The position numbers and the translations under genes were made by a program. From positions 186,001 to 250,000 of the forward strand of contig JADJAD010000008.1 of the NCBI GenBank assembly GCA_016704465.1: DNA of 64,000 nt, in the 5' to 3' direction. Of the stretch, positions 17,752 to 26,161 are shown one piece after another. This DNA is from Gemmatimonadota bacterium. GTDB lineage: Bacteria; Gemmatimonadota; Gemmatimonadetes; Gemmatimonadales; Gemmatimonadaceae. Every line of letters begins with the position of its first letter. Position 1 is the stretch's first letter. The notes under the pieces were generated by a model. It ran no database searches. It was not told the DNA's origin and saw nothing but the letters and a program-made list of their open reading frames with translations.

Positions 17752-17783
17752 GCGGGCGGCGGCCGAAACTGGTTGCCGCCCGC
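17752..17783 (+). terminator. Strong hairpin between ftsA and ftsZ
   Basis: GCGGGCGGC (17752-17760) pairs with GCCGCCCGC (17775-17783), and the stem continues inward through two G-T wobbles and two C-G pairs to a 6-base loop. Only a short U-poor tract follows, so it may be an attenuator or partial terminator rather than a full stop. A second inverted repeat TTCTCC/GGAGAA (17802-17807, 17818-17823) follows in A/T-rich DNA. Confidence 0.5.
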
Positions 17784-17883
17784 GCTGTTACAAAGATGAT
17801 CTTCTCCTAGCAAATGTGGAGAAACATTGGTCGCTCTCGCGACGCGAACGCGGCGCAGAACTTTGCTTTGTGTCACACGTAGC

Positions 17884-17907
17884 TTGACGGACGGAAGGCG
17901 TTATATT
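17884..17907 (+). promoter_or_regulatory. Probable ftsZ promoter region
   Basis: TTGACG (17884-17889) and TATATT (17902-17907) stand out in this leader. Their 12-bp spacing is too short for one standard promoter, so they may belong to two overlapping promoters. It lies about 150 bp before the ftsZ ATG at 18059, so ftsZ probably has its own promoter and a long leader. Confidence 0.4.
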
Positions 17908-18058
17908 CGAGCGCGAATCGCCGAATGGATCGTGTGACGTTATGCGGTCGTTCGCCGTCGATGTCGCAATTCATTCCGCGTGTGTCCTGCACGATGCTGT
18001 GCCATCTGTCCCCGGTTGTCCCTGGATCTGCCTCGCCACGAGAGGAGCTGCGCGCGCC

Positions 18059-19414
18059 ATGATGTTCGAATTCGAGGAGAACGCGTCACAGGTTGCCCGC
18101 ATGAAGGTCGTGGGCGTGGGCGGCGGCGGCGGCAACGCCGTGAATCGCATGATCGAGGATCAGTTGGAGAGCATCGAGTTCATCTCGATCAACACCGACG
18201 CGCAGGCGCTGCTCGCGTCCAAGAGCGACGTGAAGATCCAGATCGGCAAGAAGCTCACGCGGGGACTCGGCGCCGGCGCCCGCCCGGAAATCGGGCGTCA
18301 GGCGATCGAGGAGAACCGCGACGAGGTGGGGCGTGTGCTGCAGGGTGCCGACCTGGTCTTCGTGACGTGCGGCATGGGCGGTGGGACCGGCACCGGCGCG
18401 GCCCCGATCGTCGCCGAGCTTGCCCGCGAGGCGGGGTCACTCACGGTCGGGATCGTGACCAAGCCGTTCCTCTTCGAGGGCCGGAAGCGCATGCGCCAGG
18501 CCGACGCGGGCATCGCCGAGATGCGCCGGCACGTGGACACGATGATCATCGTGCCTAACGAACGGCTCCTGGCCGTGGTCGGGAAGGGGATCCCCTTCCA
18601 GGATGCGCTCAAGAAGGCCGACGAGGTCCTGCTCCACGCCACGCAGGGGATCTCGACCCTCATCTCCAAGACCGGACTCGTCAACCTCGACTTCGCCGAC
18701 GTCCGCTCCGTGATGGCCAACGGAGGGTCGGCGCTCATGGGGACCGGGATCGGGCGCGGCGAGAACCGGGCGATGGAGGCGGCGCAGCAGGCGATCTCCT
18801 CGCCCCTGCTCGACAACATCTCGATCGGCGGATCCACCGGCGTCCTGTTGAACATCACCGGCGGCGGCGACCTGACGCTGGGCGAAGTCACGCAGATCTC
18901 CGAGATCGTGCACGATGCCGCCGGCGACGACGCAGAGATCATCTTCGGCGCGGTGTCCGAACCGGCGATGCAGGGCGAGATCCGCGTGACGGTGATCGCC
19001 ACCGGCTTCGACAAGGCGCTCGGCCAGACGACCAGTGCGGCGAACGGCAGCACCTTCTCCATCGCCAAGGGAAGTACCCCGATGTCGGAGCCTCGCGCCG
19101 CAGAGCCTCGCGCGGCAGAGCCTCGCGCGGCAGGGCTGGCGGCGTCGGGGGGACGCGCCCCGGCGAGCTCGCGTCCGATTCCGGTTGTCTCGCAGGCGGC
19201 GCCGCAACCGGTGTCCAAGCCGGCACCGCAGGCCGACGTGATCCCGATCACGCAACGCTCCGCTTCCGGCGCGCGTACCGTGCAGGGAGGCGCCGGACCG
19301 CGGACCGTCGGTGCGAACGATCCCAATCGCAAGTTCGCGCCGCCCGCCCCTCGGCTGCAGGAGGAGATCGACGAGATGGACATTCCGACCTTCATTCGGA
19401 GACAGATGGATTGA
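18059..19414 (+). CDS. ftsZ: Cell division GTPase FtsZ
   Basis: FtsZ is the tubulin-like GTPase that forms the division ring. From ATG 18059 (AGAGGAG at 18041-18047) it is 451 residues; an in-frame ATG at 17942 would add an unlikely 39-residue extension. The tubulin signature G-G-G-T-G-T-G is at 107-113, the N-terminal nucleotide loop V-G-V-G-G-G-G-G-N-A-V-N at 18-29, and the C-terminal conserved peptide D-I-P-T-F-I-R-R-Q is at the very end, where it binds FtsA. The linker between core and tail is low-complexity and contains three perfect E-P-R-A-A repeats. It overlaps the downstream M23 gene by 4 bp. Confidence 0.97.
   Translation: MMFEFEENASQVARMKVVGVGGGGGNAVNRMIEDQLESIEFISINTDAQALLASKSDVKIQIGKKLTRGLGAGARPEIGRQAIEENRDEVGRVLQGADLVFVTCGMGGGTGTGAAPIVAELAREAGSLTVGIVTKPFLFEGRKRMRQADAGIAEMRRHVDTMIIVPNERLLAVVGKGIPFQDALKKADEVLLHATQGISTLISKTGLVNLDFADVRSVMANGGSALMGTGIGRGENRAMEAAQQAISSPLLDNISIGGSTGVLLNITGGGDLTLGEVTQISEIVHDAAGDDAEIIFGAVSEPAMQGEIRVTVIATGFDKALGQTTSAANGSTFSIAKGSTPMSEPRAAEPRAAEPRAAGLAASGGRAPASSRPIPVVSQAAPQPVSKPAPQADVIPITQRSASGARTVQGGAGPRTVGANDPNRKFAPPAPRLQEEIDEMDIPTFIRRQMD
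19088..19132 (+). repeat. Three 15-bp direct repeats in the FtsZ linker
   Basis: Near-identical units of GAGCCTCGCGCGGCA at 19088, 19103 and 19118 encode E-P-R-A-A three times (residues 344-358). The length is a multiple of three, so copy-number change would alter linker length without breaking the frame. Confidence 0.85.
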
Positions 19415-20655
19415 GCAGTCGGCGCGCGCGATTCGGTGTGTTCGGCGTGGTGGCGCTCCTTGCCTGGGGCGCCATCAGTGTCGTGCGCCCGATTCCCGAG
19501 CGCCGGGCAGGTGAGGTCATCAGCGGTGTGCGCACTCCGGCGTGGCAGGAGCGCGTCGACTCGCTGCAGCGCGGTGAGACCGTCGGCGGTGTGCTCTCGC
19601 GCGGGGGACTCACGGCGCAGGAGGCAACCGAAGCCATCGGCGCCGCCGCAACCCTCGACCCGCGACGACTCCCGGCCGGGATGCGCATTACGCTGGGCGG
19701 TCCTGAGGGGGCCCCTCCCAGTCGCATCAGCTTTCAGCTCGCCATCGACCGGTTCCTGCACCTGACCAGGTCCGACAGCGGCTGGGTCGAGCACGAGGAG
19801 GTCCTCCCATGGGCGACCGACACCCTCGTGGTGCGCGGCGAGATCGCCCGCACGCTGTACGACGCCTTCGACGAGGGGGCCACCGAGCTTCCGCCGGGGG
19901 CGCGCAGCGAACTGGCTTGGAACGTCGCCGACATCTACGAATACCGGCTCGACATGAGTCGCGACCTGCAGCCGGGCGACACCTTCCGGGTGCTCTTCGA
20001 ACGACGTCGAGGGCCGGAGGGGACGGTGCGGATCGGGCGCGTCCTCGCCACGAACTTTGCATCGGGCACGGCGTCGATCGACGCCATCCGATTCGAGTCC
20101 GAGGACGGTCGCGGACGGTACTACGACACCGTGGGCAAGTCGCTGCGGTCGGCATTCCTGCGCGCGCCGCTGGAGTTCCGCCGCATCTCGTCGGTCTTCG
20201 GCATGCGGCGTCACCCGATTCTCGGCGTCTGGCGGGCACATCGCGGAACAGACTACGCCGCGACGTCGGGCACGCCGGTGCGCAGCGTTGGTGACGGCGT
20301 CGTGGTGCGTGCCGGCCGCATGAGTGGCTACGGCAACGTGGTCGACGTGCGACACGCCAACGGTTTCGTGTCTCGCTACGGCCACCTGCGCGCCTTCGCC
20401 AAGGGGGTACGCAGCGGCACTCGCGTCGCGATCGGACAGACCGTCGGACTGGTCGGGATGACCGGACTCGCCACCGCGCCTCACCTGCACTTCGAGGTGC
20501 TCGTCGGGGGTACGCAGCGCGATCCGCGCAAGGCTCTCGCCAGCACCGGCGGCGATCCGCTCCCCTCGGCCGATCGTCCGGCATTCGACCGTCTGCGGGC
20601 CGACTACCTCGCCCTGTTGCAGCGCGTCTCGACCCAGATCGCCGACTCCAACTGA
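19411..20655 (+). CDS. M23 (LytM) family peptidoglycan endopeptidase or regulator
   Basis: The 414-residue exported protein has an N-terminal membrane segment, then a LysM-like or OapA-like region (about 45-130), and a C-terminal peptidase M23 domain. Both zinc motifs of an active LytM enzyme are present: H-R-G-T-D-Y (His and Asp) and H-L-H-F-E. The start is a TTG (19411) overlapping the ftsZ stop; starting later would remove the basic N-terminus of the signal anchor. An M23 protein directly after ftsZ suggests a role in septal splitting, like EnvC/NlpD or MepM-type enzymes, but an intact zinc site argues for catalysis rather than only amidase activation. Confidence 0.85.
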   Translation: MSSRRARFGVFGVVALLAWGAISVVRPIPERRAGEVISGVRTPAWQERVDSLQRGETVGGVLSRGGLTAQEATEAIGAAATLDPRRLPAGMRITLGGPEGAPPSRISFQLAIDRFLHLTRSDSGWVEHEEVLPWATDTLVVRGEIARTLYDAFDEGATELPPGARSELAWNVADIYEYRLDMSRDLQPGDTFRVLFERRRGPEGTVRIGRVLATNFASGTASIDAIRFESEDGRGRYYDTVGKSLRSAFLRAPLEFRRISSVFGMRRHPILGVWRAHRGTDYAATSGTPVRSVGDGVVVRAGRMSGYGNVVDVRHANGFVSRYGHLRAFAKGVRSGTRVAIGQTVGLVGMTGLATAPHLHFEVLVGGTQRDPRKALASTGGDPLPSADRPAFDRLRADYLALLQRVSTQIADSN

Positions 20656-20697
20656 GGGGCCCCTGAACAACCGGCAACAGCTGCCCGTCGCCGGGCG

Positions 20698-20703
20698 TAG
20701 ATT
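20698..20703 (+). promoter_or_regulatory. Candidate -10 element ahead of the 20710 gene
   Basis: TAGATT ends 6 bases before the ATG at 20710, consistent with a leaderless start. The -35 region (20674-20680) matches poorly. Confidence 0.35.
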
Positions 20704-20709
20704 CGGGTC

Positions 20710-22509
20710 ATGATTCCCTGGTTGATCGCGCTCGCTGCCGGAGTGGCCGCTGCGGCGGCGGTGTACGCACGCGCCCGTCCCAAGGGACGCGCAGCGACCG
20801 CCGCGTTGCGTGCCATCTCCGTGACCAGCCTCGTCGCGCTCGCGCTCAATACCGTACTGGGGGCTCGGCGTGTCCCGAGTCCGTTGGTCGCGCTCGACGC
20901 ATCGGCGTCCTGGGGACGCGGGCGCGATACGGCCGGTTTCGCCGCGGCCGCGCAGGCGGCCCGTCGCGAAGGCGGCGATTCCCTGTTCGTCTTCGGCGAC
21001 TCGTTGCGACTGGCGGGCGACACGCTGGCCGGTCGCGATCGGGCCTCGCGCGTGCGCCCCGCCGCTGAGCGGGCGATGGCGTCGGGGCGTCCGCTCGTCG
21101 TGTATACCGATGGGGAGATCGACGACCCCGAGGCGCTGCTGGCGCTTCCGGCGGGATCGCGCATTGTCATCGGGGGAGCGAACAGCGCGCCCGATGCCGC
21201 CGTGCTGGACGTGAGCGCCCCTCGCGTCGCGGCCGCCGGCGATACGGTCGAGGCCCAGGTCACCGTGGCGGCGGGCGCCGGGGGGGCCGCCGCGGGATCG
21301 CTCCAGCTCGAGCTGGCGAACCGGCGCGTGGCGAGCGTCGCCTTCGAGGCGCTCCCTGCACAGGGCGAACGGACCGTCACGCTGAAGTTCGTGGCGCCCG
21401 CAGGGACGGCGCCCAGTGAGCTGCGCGCGACGGTGGTGACCGCCGGCGACGCCGAGCCGCAGAACGACGCCGCAGCCACCGTGCTGGAGCTCACGACGGG
21501 CGCCGCTGCCGTGCTGGTGTCCTCGTCGCCTGACCTGGACTCGCGCGAAGTGGCCGCGTTGCTGCGAGGGACGGTGATGTTGCCGACGCGTGCGTATTTC
21601 CGTGTGGCGCCCGGACAGTGGCGTGAGGACGTCACGTTGCAGCCGGTGAGTGAAGAGGCGGTTCGCCGTGCGGTACGTGAAGCGCCGATCGTCGTGCTGC
21701 ACGGTGACACGGCCTTGTTTGGGGCACCGAGGCAGGTGACGCGGGGCTCGCTTGCCCTCATCGCCCCTCCCGTCGCGGCGCAGGGCGAGTGGTTCGCGAC
21801 CGGGGCGCCGCTGTCGCCGGTGAGCACGCACCTGAGCGGGACGGTGTGGGATTCGCTGCCGCCGCTCGATGTGAGCGCCACCCCTCCGGCCGACGCGGAA
21901 TTCACGATCCTCGAGACGCGACGGTCGCGCCGACTGGACCAGCGGGTGGCGATCGTGGGCTGGGAGCGGCCGCGGCGCGTGGTGGTGGCCACGGCCTCTG
22001 GCTTCTGGCGGTGGCGCTTTCGCGGCGGTGTCGGCAGCGATGCATTCACGGCCGTCTGGGGGAGCCTCCTCGACTGGCTGGCCGGGGAGCGGGCCGATGT
22101 GCGGGCCGCCTTTCCCGTGACGTCGGCCGTGCGGGCGGGCGGGGCCGTGCAATGGCGGCGCGGGGTGGGCGGCGACAGCGTCGTGCGCGCCCTCGTCGTT
22201 AGGCGCGGGGCGACGGACGCGGGCGATTCGCTCGTCCTGCGGTTCGGCGAGGGGAACAACTCGACGCTCGTATCCGCCCCGCCGGTGGGCGTGTACGACG
22301 TGCAGACGGCCGGCGGCGCCTCACTCCTGATCGTCAATCCCTCGGCCGAATTGCTGCCGCGGCGCCGCACGGTGCAGGACGGTGCGCTCGGATCCGGCAC
22401 CGCGCGCGGCGAGGCGCCGCGTGCCCGGGACGCCTCGTGGCTCTTCGCGCTGGCGCTCCTGTCGCTGTGCGCGGAGTGGCTGCTGCGCCGGCGCATCGGG
22501 CTGCGCTAG
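20710..22509 (+). CDS. Membrane-anchored extracytoplasmic protein, VWA/glutamine-amidotransferase-like type
   Basis: This 599-residue protein has two N-terminal hydrophobic helices, a large extracytoplasmic part and one C-terminal helix followed by R-R-R-I-G-L-R. Two helices before and one after a soluble domain is the layout of BatA-type aerotolerance/VWA membrane proteins. Segments such as L-V-A-L-D-A-S-A-S-W resemble a MIDAS start (D-x-S-x-S), and a beta-rich stretch (about 170-260) looks like a CARDB adhesion module. I do not recognise a specific family, and no enzymatic residues can be assigned. It is preceded by a possible leaderless promoter and sits between an M23 peptidase and ftsY. 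It contains one CGTTAGG (22197) with a rare AGG codon. Confidence 0.6.
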   Translation: MIPWLIALAAGVAAAAAVYARARPKGRAATAALRAISVTSLVALALNTVLGARRVPSPLVALDASASWGRGRDTAGFAAAAQAARREGGDSLFVFGDSLRLAGDTLAGRDRASRVRPAAERAMASGRPLVVYTDGEIDDPEALLALPAGSRIVIGGANSAPDAAVLDVSAPRVAAAGDTVEAQVTVAAGAGGAAAGSLQLELANRRVASVAFEALPAQGERTVTLKFVAPAGTAPSELRATVVTAGDAEPQNDAAATVLELTTGAAAVLVSSSPDLDSREVAALLRGTVMLPTRAYFRVAPGQWREDVTLQPVSEEAVRRAVREAPIVVLHGDTALFGAPRQVTRGSLALIAPPVAAQGEWFATGAPLSPVSTHLSGTVWDSLPPLDVSATPPADAEFTILETRRSRRLDQRVAIVGWERPRRVVVATASGFWRWRFRGGVGSDAFTAVWGSLLDWLAGERADVRAAFPVTSAVRAGGAVQWRRGVGGDSVVRALVVRRGATDAGDSLVLRFGEGNNSTLVSAPPVGVYDVQTAGGASLLIVNPSAELLPRRRTVQDGALGSGTARGEAPRARDASWLFALALLSLCAEWLLRRRIGLR

Positions 22510-22615
22510 CACGGCCTGCCGGGCCGACTCGGCCGGCCCTGCCATCGCCGTTTCGCACGGCTCGCGCCGGAGCACGACGCGCGTCGCCGAGGCCGCCGCC
22601 CGCCCGCCGACGCAC

Positions 22616-22621
22616 TAGCTT
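22616..22621 (+). promoter_or_regulatory. Candidate -10 element ahead of ftsY
   Basis: TAGCTT ends 6 bases before the ftsY ATG (22628) in a spacer that is otherwise nearly all G and C. Confidence 0.35.
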
Positions 22622-22627
22622 TCGCGC

Positions 22628-23560
22628 ATGGCCAGGCTCTTCAAGCGCAGCGACGACCTCCCCAAGCGGTCGCTTTGGCAGCGCATCAAGGATATTGCCC
22701 TCACCGACGTCGGCGCGCTGGTGCGCAAGGGGTCGCGCGAAGGGTCGCTCGAACAGATCGAGGAACTGCTGCTGGAGGCGGACTTCGGCGTGGCGACGAC
22801 GTTGCGGCTGGTCGAGGACGTCGATCGGCTGGCGCAGCGCGGCAAGATCAAGACGCATGACGAGTTTCTCGAGTCGCTGCGCTCCGGCGTGGAGACCGCG
22901 CTGCGCCACGGGAACTCCGACCCGGCGCTCCGCGCGGCGGCGACCGGTCCCACGGTCATCCTGATCGTCGGCGTGAACGGGGCGGGGAAGACCACCTTCA
23001 TCGGCAAGTTGGCGGCCCGGTTCCGGGACGAGGGCAAGCGGGTCATCGTTGCGGCTGGCGACACCTTCCGTGCCGGCGCGATCGACCAACTCCGGGTGTG
23101 GGCCGATCGCGCCGGGGCGGAGTTCATCGGCGGCAAGCCCGGGGGCGATCCGGCGGCGGTGGCGTTCGACGCGATCGACGCCGGCGTGACGCGCGGCGTC
23201 GACGTGGTCATCGTCGACACGGCCGGACGCCTGCACACCAGCGATAGCCTGATGGAGGAGCTGAAGAAGGTCGCGCGGGTGATCACGCGTCGCATGCCGG
23301 ACGCGCCGCACGAGACCCTGCTCGTGCTCGACGGCACGATCGGGCAGAACGCGGTGGCGCAGGCCCGCACCTTCTCGGCTGCGGTCCCGGTGACTGGGCT
23401 GGTCGTGACGAAGCTGGACGGGACGGCGCGGGGCGGGATCGTCGTGGCGGTGCACGAGGCGCTCGATGTGCCGATCAAGTTCATCGGCGTCGGCGAACAG
23501 GTGGCCGACCTCGTGCCGTTCGACGCGACGGACTTCGCGCGGGAGCTGCTGGAGGAATAG
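22628..23560 (+). CDS. ftsY: Signal recognition particle receptor FtsY
   Basis: FtsY is the SRP receptor GTPase that delivers ribosomes making membrane proteins to the translocon. The 310-residue protein has the short N and G domains without the long acidic A domain of enterobacteria. GTPase motifs are G1 G-V-N-G-A-G-K-T-T (115-123), the D-T-F-R-A-G-A insertion-box region (145-151), G3 D-T-A-G-R (197-201) and G4 T-K-L-D-G (261-265). It ends with the family C-terminal F-I-G-V-G-E-Q-V-A-D-L-x-P-F. A cluster of basic residues at the N-terminus could bind lipid. Confidence 0.95.
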   Translation: MARLFKRSDDLPKRSLWQRIKDIALTDVGALVRKGSREGSLEQIEELLLEADFGVATTLRLVEDVDRLAQRGKIKTHDEFLESLRSGVETALRHGNSDPALRAAATGPTVILIVGVNGAGKTTFIGKLAARFRDEGKRVIVAAGDTFRAGAIDQLRVWADRAGAEFIGGKPGGDPAAVAFDAIDAGVTRGVDVVIVDTAGRLHTSDSLMEELKKVARVITRRMPDAPHETLLVLDGTIGQNAVAQARTFSAAVPVTGLVVTKLDGTARGGIVVAVHEALDVPIKFIGVGEQVADLVPFDATDFARELLEE

Positions 23561-23636
23561 GGCGCCCGGCCTGATCGGGCCCGCGTGCGAGGGGCACGCG
23601 GGCGTGCGAGATGTCCATCTTCGGGGGGAGGGCTCC

Positions 23637-25739
23637 GTGGCCGCACGCCGCGACGACCGATTCGCCACCGCGCCGCGCGTCACGCTCGACATGCCCGTGC
23701 AGTTCCTCAAGGGCGTGGGTGAGCGGCGCGCCAGGCTGCTGCGCAAGCTGGGGATCGAGACGGCGCTCGACCTGCTGTACCACGTGCCGCATCGCTACGA
23801 GGATGCCAGCACCATCACCGCCATCGCCGCGGTGGCACCGGGCATGGACGTGACCGTCATGGGGCGCGTCGTGTCCAAGGGGATCATCCCGACGCGGAAG
23901 GGACTGCGCATCTTTCAGGCGGTGGTGCGGGACGCCACCGGGCTGCTCGAAGTGTCCTGGCCCGGCCAGCCGTTCCTCGATCGCACCGTCAACAAGGAGG
24001 ACGTGCTCCTGCTGACCGGACCGGTGCGCTTCTACCACGGCCGCCAGCTGCAACCCCGCGAGTTCGTGAACCTCGGCGCCGAGGACTCGGGGAGCGCGCA
24101 GGGACGCGTCCTGTCGGTCTATCCGGCCACCGAGGGAATGACGGCGAAGCAGATCCGGGCGCTCGTCGAACTGCACCTCACGGCGTTGTTGCAGTTGGTC
24201 GAGGAACACCTGCCGGACGAGGCGCGCGCCGAGGCGGGAGTGGCGCAGCTCGCGGAGGCGCTGCGCATGGTGCATCACCCCGCCTCGGTCGGGCAGGCGG
24301 AGCAGGGGCGCGATCGCCTGGCCTTCGACGAACTGCTCTTCGTGCAGCTCCTGCAGCGCCGGGCCAACGCCCTGGCGCGCGTACCGCGCCGCGGCATCGT
24401 GTTCACGGCGAGGCGCACGCTGACCACCCAGCTGCGCGAGTCGCTCCCCTTTGCCCTGACCGGGGCGCAGGTGCGTGTGCTGCGCGAGATCGTGGCCGAC
24501 ATGTGCTCACCGCGGCGCATGCACCGCCTGCTGCAGGGCGACGTCGGGAGCGGCAAGACCGTCGTGGCGCTGTTCGCCGCGCTCCTGGCGATCGAGAACG
24601 GCTTCCAGGCCGCACTCATGGCCCCGACCGAGCTGCTCGCCGAACAGCACGCCCGCACGCTCGAGGGGTTGCTGGCGCCGCTCGGGATGCGCCCCGTCCT
24701 CGTCACCGGGAGCCTTGGCGCCGCCGAGCGACGCGAGGCCGACCAGCGCCTCGCATCCGTCGCCCCGCTCGTGGCCGTCGGCACCCACGCATTAGTCCAG
24801 GACAGCACCCGCTTCGGCCGCCTCGGCTTCGCCGCGATCGACGAGCAGCATCGCTTCGGTGTCGAGCAGCGGGCGGCGTTAGGCGCGAAGGGCGACGGCC
24901 CCGACGTCCTGCTCATGAGCGCCACGCCCATCCCGCGCTCCCTCGCGCTCACGCTGCACGGTGACCTCGACGTCTCCATCCTCGACGAGCGACCGCCCGG
25001 CCGAAAGCCGATCACCAGCGCCTTGCGTCCGGAGTCGGCGCGCGAGCGCGTCCTGACGTTCGTCGACAGCCAGCTCGCCAAGGGGCGCCAGGCCTACATC
25101 GTCTACCCGGTCATCGACGAGTCCGAGAAGACGGACCTCAAGGCCGCGACGACCATGCACGCCGAGCTGTCGGCCGGCCCGTTCGCTGCGCGGCGCGTCG
25201 CCCTGCTGCACGGACGCCTGGCGAGCGAGGAGCGCGACGCGATCATGCGCCAGTTTCGCGACGGGTTGATCGACATCCTCGTCGCCACGACGGTCATCGA
25301 GGTCGGCATCGACGTGGCCAACGCCACCGTCATGCTCATCGAGCATCCCGAGCGGTTCGGGCTCTCGCAGCTGCACCAGCTGCGCGGCCGGGTGGGGCGC
25401 GGCGCCGAGGAATCGTTCTGTATCCTGCTCGGCGACGTGGGGCAGGAGGCACACGAGCGGCTGTCGCTCTTTGTGGCGACCGAGGATGGCTTCGAGATCG
25501 CGCGGGCGGACCTGAGGATGCGCGGGATGGGCGACCTGTTCGGACAGAAGCAGAGTGGCGACGCGACCTTTCGCGTGGCCGACCTGTTGCGCGATGAGGC
25601 GCTCAACGAGCGGGCGCGGGAGTTGGCGCAGCGGATCCTTGACAGTGACGCCGAGCTCGCGCGTCCGGAGCACGGGGGGATTCGGGCGATGCTGCGGGCG
25701 CGGTATGCGCGGGCGTTGGAGTTGTTTCGGGTGGGGTGA
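23637..25739 (+). CDS. recG: ATP-dependent DNA helicase RecG
   Basis: RecG regresses stalled forks and drives branch migration. GTG 23637 (with GGGGGGAGGG just upstream) gives 700 residues, the usual length. It begins with a wedge/OB domain (V-Q-F-L-K-G-V-G, a helix-hairpin-helix-like start), then helicase motifs: Q-region F-A-L-T-G-A-Q, P-loop G-D-V-G-S-G-K-T (301-308), motif II D-E-Q-H (402-405, typical of RecG), M-S-A-T-P-I-P-R, and the final R-G-R-V-G-R-G. The TRG motif region follows near the C-terminus. A CGTTAGG word (24877) places a TTA codon in it. It is the last gene of the core block. Confidence 0.95.
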   Translation: MAARRDDRFATAPRVTLDMPVQFLKGVGERRARLLRKLGIETALDLLYHVPHRYEDASTITAIAAVAPGMDVTVMGRVVSKGIIPTRKGLRIFQAVVRDATGLLEVSWPGQPFLDRTVNKEDVLLLTGPVRFYHGRQLQPREFVNLGAEDSGSAQGRVLSVYPATEGMTAKQIRALVELHLTALLQLVEEHLPDEARAEAGVAQLAEALRMVHHPASVGQAEQGRDRLAFDELLFVQLLQRRANALARVPRRGIVFTARRTLTTQLRESLPFALTGAQVRVLREIVADMCSPRRMHRLLQGDVGSGKTVVALFAALLAIENGFQAALMAPTELLAEQHARTLEGLLAPLGMRPVLVTGSLGAAERREADQRLASVAPLVAVGTHALVQDSTRFGRLGFAAIDEQHRFGVEQRAALGAKGDGPDVLLMSATPIPRSLALTLHGDLDVSILDERPPGRKPITSALRPESARERVLTFVDSQLAKGRQAYIVYPVIDESEKTDLKAATTMHAELSAGPFAARRVALLHGRLASEERDAIMRQFRDGLIDILVATTVIEVGIDVANATVMLIEHPERFGLSQLHQLRGRVGRGAEESFCILLGDVGQEAHERLSLFVATEDGFEIARADLRMRGMGDLFGQKQSGDATFRVADLLRDEALNERARELAQRILDSDAELARPEHGGIRAMLRARYARALELFRVG

Positions 25740-26161
25740 CGGGGGCGAATCTCCGGATGTTGGAGGGCCTCCCGCCGGACCCGCAGCGGCCGACGATCGG
25801 GATCCGCCCTGCGCAGGATCGCGTTCGAGGGGCGCGCAGTTCCTTCACCTTGCGCTTTGACTCCTTCACGCGGACCTGATCATCCGTTTGCAATCCGGAT
25901 GCAATCCGGGGCACGTCCCGATATCGGGCTCGGCCTGTCGGACCCATGTCCGAAGCGCCTCTGCGGAACAGCCGATCGTCGACGCCGTAGACGTGATCGC
26001 GGCTCGCTGCGACGCATGCGCGCCGTCCTGGTTTCGCACCAACCGGACCGCGCACTGACGCACCACCCTGTGAACTCGACGTGTCGTCCTCTCGCGAGCC
26101 GGCTGCGGCCCTTCACGTCCCTTTCCATCGAAACGGGGGCCACAACAAGCGTCGCTTCCAA
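25740..26161 (+). other. Intergenic region without a recognisable gene
   Basis: These 422 bp separate recG from a convergent lipoprotein gene. Short open frames exist on both strands but their translations are Arg/Pro/Ala-rich and look like shadows. The local base composition is less GC-rich than the genes to its left. No clear terminator hairpin with a T-run was found for either flanking gene. Confidence 0.4.

Noticed and set aside
18298..22152. A 1284-residue minus-strand ORF covering ftsZ, the M23 gene and part of the 20710 gene
   Set aside because: It lies antisense to three solid genes and is Arg/Pro/Gly-rich without domains; typical antisense shadow in GC-rich DNA.
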